Source: Ceratothoa steindachneri
Lineage: Eukaryota; Arthropoda; Malacostraca; Isopoda; Cymothoidae
Length of the DNA: 64,000 nt
Direction: 5' to 3'
Assembly: GCA_963969495.1 (NCBI GenBank)
Contig: OZ018321.1
Location: forward strand, 71,400,286-71,464,285
Numbering within the stretch: position 1 is the stretch's first letter; each line of letters starts with the position of its first letter. A program made the translations under genes and the position numbers. Positions 11,960 to 22,985 of this stretch are shown here, piece by piece. Below the pieces are notes generated by a model that did not search any database, was not told the origin of the DNA, and was given only the letters and a program-made list of their open reading frames with translations.

Positions 11960-13975
11960 TTCATTGCAGACCATAGGTCGTTTGAAGGTCGTGCAAATAA
12001 ACGCACGCAGTTGGCACGGTATTCGCCACACTATCGCCAACTGGGTACTAAACACACAAAGAACCGATATTATACTTTTGAACTCTACTAGTCTACATTC
12101 TCCTAACAACATACTCCGCATTGCAGGCTACCACAACTAATCAACCTGAATGGCACCGCCCCTAGGATAAGCAATCTTAGTCAAGGGATCAATACACCAC
12201 TGCCTCATAAACACACTACATGACTTTTTTCTAGCCTGCAAAGTACAGACAAGTTCAGCCTAATCCTAGTGGCCACTCACTATAGACCACCACGAGATAA
12301 ACTATACATAGATGTCCTACTCCGAGCACTTTTCAACTATAGCCTTCCTATCTTCCCTGCGTGAGAGCTCAACGCATATCATCCAACACTACTTTCTAAT
12401 ACCATTAATAATGCGGGAAGCTACCTGACCGATGACTTGCGGCGATATCACTGTGACCAGCTCTACACTCCTCACATTCTACATGCATCACGAAGGGAAC
12501 ACGTTACTGGACGTGGTCTTCCGTGAAGACCACGCCACACGATTTCACATTCCCACTACCCAAGGTCCCTACGTACTATCTGAACACATAACTATTTACA
12601 TGATTATCTTATCATCACCCACACTTATACCTACGCCACCCGTCTTCGACTACAACAATACGTACTCGATGGAGTTCAAAATACACATAAAAGAGAACAC
12701 CCTACACATCCTCAATATGGAGGACACCAATCCAGAGCAAATTATGGACACAATAGTCAAAGTGCGCAACCTACACACACCACCCAAATACTACACACGC
12801 ATAAAACACTTTACGTTCTCTATACCTACAGAGACTCATTACACAATACAACAAACATTAAAAATGAGGCCCACGAATACAAAACATGACACTCCTACGC
12901 GTCTGCATTCTACAGTGTTTGTAGCTTGAGATGAACTGCCAGTGGCCCTAGGTTACAAGCATCGTGGACGACACTCGCTGCACTGACCCTTCCATCTTCT
13001 AGTGGCCATGAAGCAGATGTTAGGCAAAGATGCACCAAAACCGATCAATCATTCTCCAAATCAACACCCAAATACTCACTGACAAAAATGACATCCTTAA
13101 CGCATTTAGGCCCCACTGGGACACAGTACATACAAACAACCAACCCAAAACACACGCACAGGAGCAATTCCAGGAAGTTCAGGAATGATGCCGAGTCCAC
13201 GCTTATGAGCTAAGGCCTGCCTCCTAGGCAATTAGAGATGCTCGGCTACACAATTCCACTAACTACTCCCACTACCGTCTAAGAAACAACACATTACATC
13301 AAATCAACACCACCAAAACGCGCCCAAAGCCCTTCCAACCTACTGGGCCATATAAATCCACAACCCCGCTGAAAACATCTTTCCTACACTCACACAACTA
13401 TTCAACGCCTCACAGAACATATTTTTACACAGTAAGAACAAAGTCCTAAAACTCCCAAATAACTACAGGCCTATTGCTCTTTTAGAGCACATAGGCAGAA
13501 TACTCGAACGAATGGTCAACTGCCGTCTCCGGAAGTTTCTGGAAAAGAGAGACTGGTTCTCTCCTTTACAATATAGGTTCAGGTGGGGCCAGTCCACTCA
13601 GGTGGTTGTATTCATCGTTCAGGAAAAAATACAAAAAGCACGGCAAGGAAACCCAAAGACATTCTCCGTAAGGACGTGGATAAGGTTTTTAACAAAGGAC
13701 TGCGTTGTAAACTCTCCAACAACACGGAGTTTTCTTTTTTCACTAGAAGGCTCCTCTCTCACTACCTCACAGACCGGAGTTGTCACATAAAATATAATAA
13801 CGCAACAGCACTCCTATTTAAACCACACTCAGGCGTGCCAAAGGCCAGCGTACTGGCACCCACATTGTACATAAAATTCATAAATGACACTCCAATGCCA
13901 AATTTAAAACTGCCGGCACACTTTCACAATGTCCTATGGCGACCCTGAGACTTTTCTCGTCTGCGGCAGCGAACA
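11960..13975 (+). pseudogene. LINE ORF2 5' portion: endonuclease and reverse transcriptase, interrupted by a MULE
   Basis: The endonuclease begins near 11985 with LKVVQINARSWHG, matching the usual N-terminal block of AP-type LINE endonucleases. It continues degraded to about 12900, including VATHYRPPRDKLYIDVLL near 12270-12330. The RT region shows NYRPIALLEHIGRILERMV at about 13462-13515, followed by QYRFRWGQSTQ. A DVDKVFNKGL string stands for motif A, GVPKASVLAPTLY near 13832-13870 is motif B, and a damaged motif C reads YGDPETFLVCGSE from 13935. The active-site YADD has become YGDP, so the enzyme is dead. Coding text stops at about 13990, where the MULE terminal repeat begins. The general type is jockey/R1-like. 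Confidence 0.75.
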
Positions 13976-13990
13976 AGACAGGAATGGATT

Positions 13991-14110
13991 GGGGAAGTTA
14001 GGTCTAAAAATCTTTCGTCTAAAGAACTTTGGTCTAAAAGAACTTTGGTCTGAAGGAAATTTAGTATAAAAGAACTTTCTTCTAAAAGCTCTTCCACCAA
14101 GGAGTTTTAT
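13991..14110. repeat. Left terminal inverted repeat of the MULE (tandem units)
   Basis: About five diverged repeats of GGTCTAAAAGAACTTT type, direct relative to one another and inverted relative to those at 16757-16981. Confidence 0.8.
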
Positions 14111-14269
14111 AAAAAAAATGTATTATCTAAAATTTTTCCCTTTATACTGGAATTAACAAAGTTTATTATTTAAAAGAACATTCAGAATGAAACCAGGTTA
14201 TACGCAATACTCCGAATGCAATTATCCATAGAACGATTGCTGTAGTCTGTCACAATATTCACGATTCTT

Positions 14270-15270
14270 TTCTCTTTTCTTTCAGCATTGGAGTTTTTCT
14301 TCCTCGGGCTTACTCCTACTTCACACAGTGACATTGAGGTTCAATTACATTCTTTTCTTTTCCTGGAGCATCTATAACATAATATATATTTAATTCGGCT
14401 CGCACTAAAGCAGGAAATCTTCTATGCTAAGCGTCAACAGAGTTAGTTTTACGAGGGAAACCCTGTTTAGTCAGTTCATAAAAATTCAATTCAAGTGGGG
14501 GAACAAAAGCTTAGCGCGCCTTCCATTTGTTCTGAGCTAGCCCAAAATATGAGTTTCTTCAATATATTTAATGAAAGGAAGAGTTTTCTCAGGTACACTT
14601 TTTTGTAAAAGTTCAAGTCATTTAGGTACATCAGCAATTGGCAGAAATGCTAAAGTGTTAACCTTTCTGCAAAATAGAGAAAATTCCTCATCATTATTAT
14701 AAAGGCTAGAAAAACCCAACTGTTGAAGTTTTCTCTAAGTAGTTTAGCAAAAATGAAAGTAACAGAAATGTATGGTGATTTAACAAAGAACACGCAAAAA
14801 AGCATTTCGCGGAGCTATTTAAAAATCAAAACTTAGATCTGATACTTTAATTTGCAATCCATAGCGTTCAACACTATCAGCAGGGGATGGCAACATTCTA
14901 AAGTAACTTCTTCTGTCTTGTTTGGTAAAAAAATAAAAATAAGAGGGTGAATTTCCCGATAGATTTCAGGATGAAAAGTATAGATTTGCTAAAAAATTCT
15001 AGGACATGTTTCAAACGTTCCATCAGCATACTAGTGTTTAGCGGAATCTAGTATTCGTAAAGCGGAAGGTGCTGCAAAAATTAGAAATCATTCCTCATCA
15101 TCTTTTCTCTTATCATGAATTAGCCAGTTTTCACGTTGAATAGTGGTGCTAAATCTACTCTGTAGGTCCACTTCATTCAATGCTGTTGGGGATTTAGGGA
15201 GCATAATGTTTCTTATTTTCTAATATTTCTGGTTACACTTACATTTAAAGGAAGAACACTTTGGGCTCAC
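14270..15270 (-). pseudogene. MULE transposase (decayed)
   Basis: On the minus strand, downstream of the FLYWCH ORF, frame-shifted text matches the MULE transposase domain. It includes LILDSAK-like sequence leading to YADGTFETCPRIF-like text near 15001-15040, where DGTF holds the first catalytic aspartate. An FLPNKTEEVYFRML-type block follows near 14900-14960. Around 14640-14690 is an FLPIADVPKDL string, and at 14416-14465 PRKTNSVDAWHRRF-like text matches the PRTNNSVEGWH block near the C-terminal end of the domain. Stops and frameshifts occur throughout, so no active enzyme is encoded. In the family this protein cuts and pastes the element. Confidence 0.75.
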
Positions 15271-15573
15271 TCAGGCACTAATTATTACTTCAGAAATAAT
15301 TGCAGCAGGAGGTTCAGACGTTGTTTTAGCCTTTTGTTGAATAGTGTTCATTGATCTGAAAACATGAACTTTTGCACTACTACCAGCATGACTATGGTCT
15401 GAACATTTAATTTCTTTATTTTGGCTTAACACAAGACGACTAGAACACTTACAATCTTCACAACGCCAATAGCTTACACATTTTGTTAAATTGTTTTTCA
15501 TATAAAAATATCCATTATGACACAATTTATCCTTTCCTCTTTTTGTTTTCACAAAACTAATACCACAATCCAT
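15271..15573 (-). CDS. FLYWCH-type zinc-finger N-terminal part of the MULE protein
   Basis: A 100-codon open frame starting at MDCGISFVKTKRGKD. It shows the FLYWCH pattern: hydrophobic start (FVKTKRGKDKLCHNGYFY), an aromatic-W-x-C block (YWRCEDCKC), and a terminal C-x2-H-x-H (CSDHSH). FLYWCH fingers commonly precede MULE transposase domains and bind DNA. The ATG is at 15573. The frame ends soon after the finger, while the transposase continues in other frames, so this is the intact remnant of a longer protein. Confidence 0.75.
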   Translation of the reverse strand: MDCGISFVKTKRGKDKLCHNGYFYMKNNLTKCVSYWRCEDCKCSSRLVLSQNKEIKCSDHSHAGSSAKVHVFRSMNTIQQKAKTTSEPPAAIISEVIISA

Positions 15574-15599
15574 TATGGGTTAAAGAGATAATTAAATTT

Positions 15600-16756
15600 A
15601 GAAATCAATTATTTATGCGAGTAAACACAAGATTCAGATGTTACTCTGACTGAGCCTTCTACTGGTGTCGACTTCGAGTAGTACTCGACAAGATAATAAT
15701 GTCACTATTTATGAAAAGGCAGGTCATTGGGCGTACTGAACTTCCAGAGAAAGAATTTTGACTGACTATATCCTTATGATAATTACCCACTAAGTGGTAA
15801 TCTTCTCATATTTGACCTCTGATCTGGAAACAGATCAGTAACCCCGTTTCACTAATCTTTTGATTAACATCTCATTTCTTTTAAATTTACTGGAAATGTT
15901 TCTAGAAGGAAGTTGGATTAAAAGCCTATTTGGAAAGGCTGCTTTCTCCTGAGTCCCATCCCACTATATAAAGGAAAAGAAGTCTTGTTTACAATTCATA
16001 AAGATCTTCTATTTAAAATAACCCCCCATGTCAGAAGCCTATAAGGTGGTAGTAAGGAAGGGGATGAATTTTTATGGCCTTCCCACTTAAATGACGTTGA
16101 TGAAACATCTACTTACATGAACACGTGTGCACGTGCACTGCATACTTGCTGTACTTACATGTACTTCAAAATAAATGTAAGTAAAGCATGTGTATAGAAT
16201 ACTTGTTTGCGTTAATAATAATTTATAAAAATATATTATACGACTAAAGAGGTTATGGTAAACTTTATACCGAAACTAGTCCCGTAAATAAATTCTATGG
16301 TCCTATACAATGGTTTCAGTATCATAAAAATATATAAATATTTTGGCTTCGTATTTGATTTTAATGTATTTATTGCTTTTTTTACGGATTGTGTGGTAAA
16401 TATGATGCTATCCATAAGACAGCGTTGCAATTTCCAAAACAAGTGGCCAAACGTCACAAAAAAATGGAGGGGGGGGAGGAGATCTTAGTTTTTATTATTT
16501 AATATCAATCAATACTGTTGAAAATAAGGGTTTAAAAAGGGGTTTTCTATGTAGCCCTATATGAAAATCCTTTTTTTATTGAAGACATAAATATTGTTCA
16601 AAGCTAATGTAATTATTTCATCACAAAATGCTAAAGAAATGCTGGAAAAATGGAAATATATAAAAAAATCCCATTTAAATTAAATTCAATTAATTATTTA
16701 TATATGTTTATATACATTATACAGAATACATATATGCAAATTGAAGAGCTGAAGGA
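15600..16756. other. Non-coding interior of the MULE
   Basis: AT-rich sequence between the FLYWCH start codon and the right terminal repeat, presumably 5' untranslated and promoter sequence of the element. It includes a poly-G run near 16470. No other motif was recognised. Confidence 0.5.
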
Positions 16757-16981
16757 ATGTACTTTTAGACGAAAGCTCCTTTCGACAAAAATTCCTTTGG
16801 ACCAAATTTCCTTTAGATCAAAGTAGCTTTAGACTGAAGTTCCTTTAGACCAGAGTTCTTTTAGACCAAAGTTACTTTAGACAAATGTTCTTTCGACAAA
16901 AGTTATTTGTACAAAAGTTCTTTAGACAAAAGGTTTTTAGACCAAAATTCCTTAGACCAAAGGGCTTCAGACGAAAGTTCC
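16757..16981. repeat. Right terminal inverted repeat of the MULE (tandem units)
   Basis: Around eleven diverged units of TTTAGACCAAAGTTCC type, the reverse complement of the left-end units. Longer than the left arm, so repeat copy number differs between the ends. Confidence 0.8.
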
Positions 16982-17860
16982 GTATTCCACAGGATTGTAC
17001 GTCATGCACAAAGAATAGTAAATGATTAGACAGACTCGAGGAAAAGAGATCATCGTTACGAATCCTCAGAATACACAGATGACACTTTATGGCGCTAGCA
17101 ATTACTACATGCACAACTTAGACCATACAAGACTCGCTTACACATGGCAGACAAAAGTCCTAAGAGCAACATTTGAAAAGCCTCTATGATTCCACTTGCA
17201 TCAACACACCAACCAAATGCTGCGCAGGTTTCACCCTACCGGCAAGAAATTACAAAGGCACTTATAGAAAACACTGGTAAGACCACATCTAACATATGTC
17301 AAATTAATACTCGTGTTTGCGAGTGTCTCGTGGCAGAGGAAGGCTTAGCGCATCCAGAGCTCCACTCTGCGACGCGCAATCCGCTCTCCTCTGTACACAT
17401 TAATGGCTACACTCCACTAAAATAAACTAGCGCCTCTTAATACATACTCACACAGCAGTCTAATAAAATAGCTGGAAAACTTGCCAGAGACTCGATATAA
17501 ACAGTACTACATGAGAGATCGTACGCTGTGATGGCACTACGTCACTCAGCATCTCGTGACCACCCGGAACCACGGCCACTCTACACATAATTTAGCAGCA
17601 TCATGAAAGATGAGTTTCAGGGTTGCAGTCTCACAACTCCCATCCACCCCCATCCTCCTGCCGTCCAGTCAAACTGATACCCCAAGACACAAAATACACC
17701 ACGCATCAATGTCTCGCTACCGACCTGTTAACTCTCCCTATCCCTTTCGAGTTATTTGCGCGCCCTTTCCTTTTTGACTATCCTATCTCCTATAACATAG
17801 AGATTCCTCCCTGTCCTTACTATACACTAAGTCCTATTAGTAATTTCTTGTCTTGAAGGA
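16982..17860 (+). pseudogene. LINE ORF2 3' portion (thumb and C-terminal tail) beyond the MULE
   Basis: Resumes on the plus strand right after the MULE with HRIVRHAQRIVND, matching the thumb-domain region of jockey-type LINE RTs (an IQ-x-x-I-x-R-x-A block). Degraded text continues through about 17440, including the 17186-17425 open frame. A proline-rich end follows at about 17620-17860. It belongs to the LINE at 10.4-13.98 kb. Confidence is moderate because the segment that should join the two halves is missing. Confidence 0.55.
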
Positions 17861-17892
17861 CTAATTTTGTTCATTCAAAAGACCTTACAGTT

Positions 17893-18141
17893 TTGTATAA
17901 AACATTTTCCAAAAAGGTGAGATATTTTCGACGAAAAATTAGAATACAATGGAGAAGAGATAATTGCGTTCTGTGGGAGGATTGGAGAGAACTGTTCCCA
18001 GAAACGAATAAATATCTCAAAGTGGTATCACTAAATTTTATCACACGTTTCCGTCTCCATTATTGCCTACCATCGTTCTTTCATCGACTATCTCAACATA
18101 ACTCGATCTCCGGGCGAGTCTCAGATACATTTGGAAAGTAA
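17893..18141 (+). pseudogene. LINE ORF2 C-terminal tail fragment
   Basis: An 82-codon frame ends in text resembling the tail of R1/jockey-type ORF2 proteins: WEDWRELFPETNKYLKVV, then LNFITRFRLHYCLPSFFHRL. The family pattern there is W...FP, a TRFLTGHG-like block and a YLHR string. No zinc-knuckle cysteines follow. Judged from pattern only; it may be unrelated to the upstream LINE. Confidence 0.35.
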
Positions 18142-18559
18142 GCTATAGTCAACCTCTGTAGGAGACCCCGTTAGGGGGCCAGAAGAGTGGGATCGATTAT
18201 TGTCCACAAGCTTGAAGCCAACGTGGATGGACGTTAGGGCTCGGCTTATCTAGTTTGGGTGATCGAGAAGTGTGCAAATACTAATAGGAAGGAAAGATAG
18301 AATTAGGCATGAATATGGAAACCTTCCAACTAAAAGAGACTAGTAATAATTGAGGACACGGATTTTTTTCAGAGTGTGAGAAATATATAAAAAAGAGAGA
18401 AAGAGAAAATTTAGAGGAGCGCTTCCGCGCTCTAGGATAGGAAATGGAGATAGAATGCAAGAGAGTAGTGCTCCAGGGCAGAGAAGAAACTCCAAAAATG
18501 GATATAAGTAGAGTATGCAAACTGTCTACAGGCAAAAGAAAAGTGTCGTTATTAAGCCT

Positions 18560-19130
18560 GATAGATAACACGCCCGGATATATTGAGATATGCCACTAGG
18601 AAAGAGATGCAGAGAGACTAATAATTTGCAGGAAAGTCATTTCCCCCCAAAACGACAGGAGTAACAAACGACGGAGGGCTATAGCTATTAAAAATGACCT
18701 CAAATATACGGAAGTTTCATTAATGGATGAAGCATACTTAGCCGTGAAAATAGAGTTATAAATCATCCTTTAATAATATCCACGGGGTATCAGCCACAAA
18801 CAGAAAAATTTTGCCATGTACCTAACTTCTTTAGGATATTCGGCAAGGTCAACCAACAATATTCATGGGAGACCTAAACACAAGATGCCACACAAATGGA
18901 TAGAGATCGACAAATAATGATAGCATAAATCAGATGATGCTAGAAAGAAATATGATAGAAAGAGCGGGGCCAGATCCCTCCACATATATTACAGCAAACA
19001 TCGCTACCAAACGAGACATAGTATTAATCAGCTATAATATACCATTGAATTTTCATATGCAACAGGTAGCAATTGCTACCAGTGACCATATAGGAACACT
19101 GCTTCAAATTCAGATTAATTCATATGTGAA
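18560..19130 (+). pseudogene. LINE endonuclease domain fragment
   Basis: Plus-strand text in shifting frames gives an AIAIKNDLKYTEVSL segment (about 18680-18725), FMGDLNTRCHTNG at about 18861-18900 and TSDHIGTLLQIQI at about 19080-19118. The GDLN and SDH blocks are two catalytic signatures of the apurinic-type endonuclease of LINEs. No RT follows, so the copy is truncated at its 3' side or broken. Confidence 0.65.
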
Positions 19131-19189
19131 CATAAATAAATATACATACACACATTCGTATGTATATGGGTATATGTATGCAGATTATA

Positions 19190-20130
19190 TATGCTTATTT
19201 TCCTTTTCCTGGTTGTCCTGTTCTGGGAGGATTTGCGTTTTTCCGGTGTATGTTAATCTGTACATAGTTACGACATCCTCCTGCGTACACCGTTGACTGC
19301 CTTGGAATCCTTGCCGGTAATGTCTTTGTCGCGATTCGCGATCAGGTAGCCATGTCTTGCAGTATCCTTTCAGGGATGTACGAGTAGATCTTTTTTCATA
19401 TAGGGCTAAGGGACTACCCACTGAAAAGTGAAGGTCAAGGAGAGAGGCTTAAACATAGGCACTCGTCCCCCTCCCATATTTCCCCTACCGCCAGGAGCTA
19501 GGGAAGGTATATATACTTCTAGCTGGAGAATAGCAAAGAGATGGAGTTAGCCATCGAGTTAAAAGTGGAACCGAGTGGGAGTTAAAAAGTTTAAGCCTTC
19601 ATCCCGAGGCTGTTCCTTTTAGTCACATAGAAGAGTAGACCATCGGTATAGAGGGCCATTCTCATAGCTCTCTCGCCAGAGAAACCCCTATATCAGTTTT
19701 CAAATAAAACCAGAGATATCTCTCACCATTGAGGAATTCCCAAAGTGAATTCCCTCTTCCTCACTCGTAAAAGGATTAACTCTTTGGTAATCACTCGTCA
19801 TCAAGAAGCACCACAAGAGTAACCCGAAGACTAGAATAAGCATACCTCCACGGTCCCGTTACTTATATCGTCAGATTAGGATACCGTGCCAAGCGCTATC
19901 CTTTCCCTCACCTTAAGAACCACTGAGCCTCCTAGTGGGTGACAACATTTGTCGCTCCAAGCCTCCTCACCTTCATCGAAGTTTAACGCAGTCAGACGAT
20001 CAGCTGTGTGTTCGATTTCACAAACCTTCACCGAACCTCGAATCCCTCTCCTCCGCCATAAGATTCACGGTCAAGGTCGTTGCTCGTCCGACGTCGTTTA
20101 TTTTTAAAGGTAAAAGGATTGCTATTTAAT
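19190..20130. other. GC-balanced repeat-like tract, possible LTR remnant
   Basis: This block stands out from the AT-rich flanks. It contains a TATA-like GGTATATATAC near 19506 and a long stretch without readable protein. Its composition and the TATA box would suit an LTR or LINE 5' region, but no paired repeat was found in the window. A simple (TATG/CATA) patch precedes it at about 19135-19190. Function unassigned. Confidence 0.3.
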
Positions 20131-20600
20131 TATGTTTGTCAATTAATGTTAGTACTAAAGTGAACTTGGGAGTCAACGATCGCGTAATATTCATTTTTAT
20201 AGTAGTAATTTTCACTTAGATTCTCTTGTTATACTCATTGTAGATTTAAAGAGTTTAATATTTCATTTTTTTGTTTGCTTTATTTAAAAGTATATATTTG
20301 TTCGAGTTGTTTAACTAAATCCTCGAAACGGTGCACATGGCCATAGATATCCTCCCTGTTTAAAGAATCAAAGCAAATGATTAAATAAAGTAGAATTATC
20401 ATACTCTTAGAGAAAAAAGAAGGAACGAAGTTATTTACGTACTGAACAAACGTACGTACATACTCGGCCTTATACCACGACAGCTTGGTTGTGGATGGTT
20501 TGTGACATTTTTAATTGGGTCTTGCTTGCCAGATGCAGGGGAATGGTAGGGTAAAGAAAAATTTGTCTAACCATTACATGGTACAATTTTCTTTTGTTCT
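20131..20600. other. AT-rich stretch, nothing recognised
   Basis: No reading frame or repeat of note between the preceding tract and the 3' end of the minus-strand LINE. Confidence 0.5.
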
Positions 20601-20619
20601 TGAGAGATAGGTACTTGAA

Positions 20620-22985
20620 ACGATACAGGTACCGTAAATTCCTTTTAGCCTAAGTGACCTTTTCATTAATGTGTTCACCGTACCTTCTTGTTGTGATCTT
20701 GAGTCCAGGGGCCCAACCTTCACGAGATTTTAGGTAGTGATCGCCATGTACCACTATTTCGGCTGTCTTTCTTCGCCTGATGGGAATTAGTTTAAACTTT
20801 TCCGCATTTGTGCGAATTGTATTCAGCTTTCCAAACCTGTTCAGGTTATCTATTACCCCGGCCATCCTGTTTGCAATATCTACCGGGTTGTGTTAATCGC
20901 TGGTGATTACCTAGGTTATGTCGTCCGCTAGTTGCGCGTATTGGGCGTAGTTGTGGGTCAGGGTAGGCAAGTCACCATGTAAATATAGCCTAGAACGTTG
21001 GACTGAAGCAGCCCCCTTGAGGTACGCCAGCTTTCATGAGAAAGGGTTGCCCCTTGAGTTCGTTAATTTTAATAATTGCGTCTCGGTCTTCCAAGTATTC
21101 ACAAAAGAGTCTGGTAATATTAATCTCCATTCCTATGTCGCATAGCGTTTTCTTCAGCCCAGGAATCCATACCTTTTCAAACGCCGATGTAACGTCTCTG
21201 AGTACGACGTCAACTCTTTTGTTATCTGCTTTTGAAATAGCGATATATTCTCTAATCAATGCAAGGGATGTTTGCGTGCCAAGCTTTCTATGGAAACCAT
21301 GTTTCTGAGTATTGTACTGGTATGTCGCGTCCAGGAAGTGCCATAGCCTGTCATTGTGTAATTTTTCAAATAGTTTCCCTATTAATTCTCAAAGGGATAT
21401 TAAGCCTGTAGCTCCTAATAACGGCTTTGAGCTTTTCTGTTTTCAAAAGAAAGATTATTCGCGCCCTATTTAGCATGTCGGGAAAATACCCGACGTTCAG
21501 GCAAGCATTAAGGAGATTTAATAGCACCTCATTGATGTTTACAGGGGCGTTTATCAGGTGCGCTTTGGTAATGCCTGAGATACCCAGGGCTTTTTTGTTT
21601 AAAGCTCTTTAGTACTATTTCGAACTCCTCATGAGTACACTGTATTCCTTCTTCCCTTCCCGGCCGGGTGCCATCTACGTAGTAATGGGCGTTAATGATA
21701 GTCCTCGATCCTCCAGATCTGTTAAGACTTTTTCTTCATAACCAGATGCAAAATCGTCGTTCTCTTTTTCCGTAATGTCAAATTTCCTTTCCCAATGCTC
21801 TCTGAATTGTCGTTCTACTGTCCGATCATCCGTAATCTTTCTCCTGTCAACTGAGATTGTACTGCAGTTTTTGTGGGAAGATTTCAACTTATCCTCTTCA
21901 TCTGGCTCCAGAACTTTCTCGGGTTACCTTCGGTATCCATTCTGTCTATGATATCGTTCCAGGGCATTTTTGTTTTTTCTCTAATCTGATGTTTTAGCTC
22001 CAAACGAAGGTTCTGAAGTTGCTGATATCTATGAGCCGTGTTTTCGAATGTGTTTATCTCCAATATTACTGCATCCAATCTATTTCTCTTTCGTATGATA
22101 TTCTCGTCCCATCGTGGTGGCAGAAGAGTCTTATATTCCACCCTAGGAATGATCACACTGTCCTCCTCCTTTATCCTAGACATTATGTTCTCAAAGTGTC
22201 TATCTATTTCTACAAGTGTGGATCCGTCCAGTTGTCCTATTCGGTAATCTTAGAGCATTTCTTAATAGGTGTTGCAGTTTGCCATCGGGAGGCACCTGCG
22301 GGCAAGAGTTTTAACCTAAATGGGGGAAGTTGAGATGGCTGTGACCATGCTAATGCAATCCGACATTGTATAGGGGCCTGGGCCTATTGAATGGTTAGAA
22401 AAAAGTTTGGATTGGTGAGGATAATGTCTGGATGTGTTAAAGATCTCCTTGTTAGATACGCGGCCAACTCTAGGTCAGATCTCTGTACTATATCGCGATC
22501 TATGAGAAGGCTCAGGGAGGCTCCAGGACCGTTGAATACAGTTGTATATCCTGATTCTCTGCAGCTGGCATTAAGGTCGCCGATCAAAATGGTGGAGTTG
22601 TTTCTTCTGAACTGACGTATGAAATTGGGGATAAGGAGATAGGGGTGTCTTGAGGTTTGTACCCTACTGCTATTACTAGATCGTATATAGTCGTACTTAT
22701 GTTTACGATAAGCTAGGACTCCTCTAGGTTCTGGATCTCTTTTTATCCTATCCCTTTTCGTACGGCAATTGCTACACCACCGTATCTCTCGTTAGTATGG
22801 TTGGTCACTATTGTGTTGTAATTATATATTTTGATACTATTTTCATCACGTTCAGGCCGTGTTCAGATATCAAGACTAGGTCCAGATCTATTTCACGAAT
22901 GATGTTATTGTAAATATACTTTTTGCCTTTCCATCTATTCACATTAAGCTAGAAGATCTTTAGTTTGTTAATGAATCTAATGTTG
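20620..22985 (-). pseudogene. LINE ORF2: endonuclease and reverse transcriptase (minus strand)
   Basis: The endonuclease starts near 22975 (IRFINKLKIF then WKGKKYIYNNII). It continues with an ISEHGLN string near 22860 and MIGDLNASCRE at about 22587-22555, where GDLN is a catalytic block. A lysine- and arginine-rich linker (22183-21884) contains PRKFWSQMKRIS, the usual pre-RT block. The RT reads RDVTSAFEKVWIPGLKKTL (motif A, about 21200-21140) and GVPQGG-SPTF (motif B, about 21020-20990). Motif C is QLADDIT at about 20930-20912, with the DD pair kept, and then FGKLNTIRTNAEKFKLI (20830-20770) follows. Several stops and frameshifts are present. ORF1 lies immediately upstream. Together they make one nearly complete LINE. 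Confidence 0.8.

Larger units (their letters stand above)
13991..16981 (-). mobile_element. MULE DNA transposon (MuDR type, FLYWCH-bearing) inserted in a LINE
   Basis: An element of about 3 kb bounded by long inverted terminal regions. Both are made of tandem units of about 19 bp related to GGTCTAAAAGAACTTT, about five on the left (13991-14110) and about eleven in reverse complement on the right (16757-16981). Inside, on the minus strand, lie a FLYWCH zinc-finger ORF and a decayed MULE transposase. Both outer flanks are LINE sequence on the plus strand. Residues that should lie between the flanking LINE parts (roughly 150 codons of RT palm and thumb) are missing, so a deletion accompanied or followed insertion. 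No target-site duplication could be identified. Confidence 0.75.
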
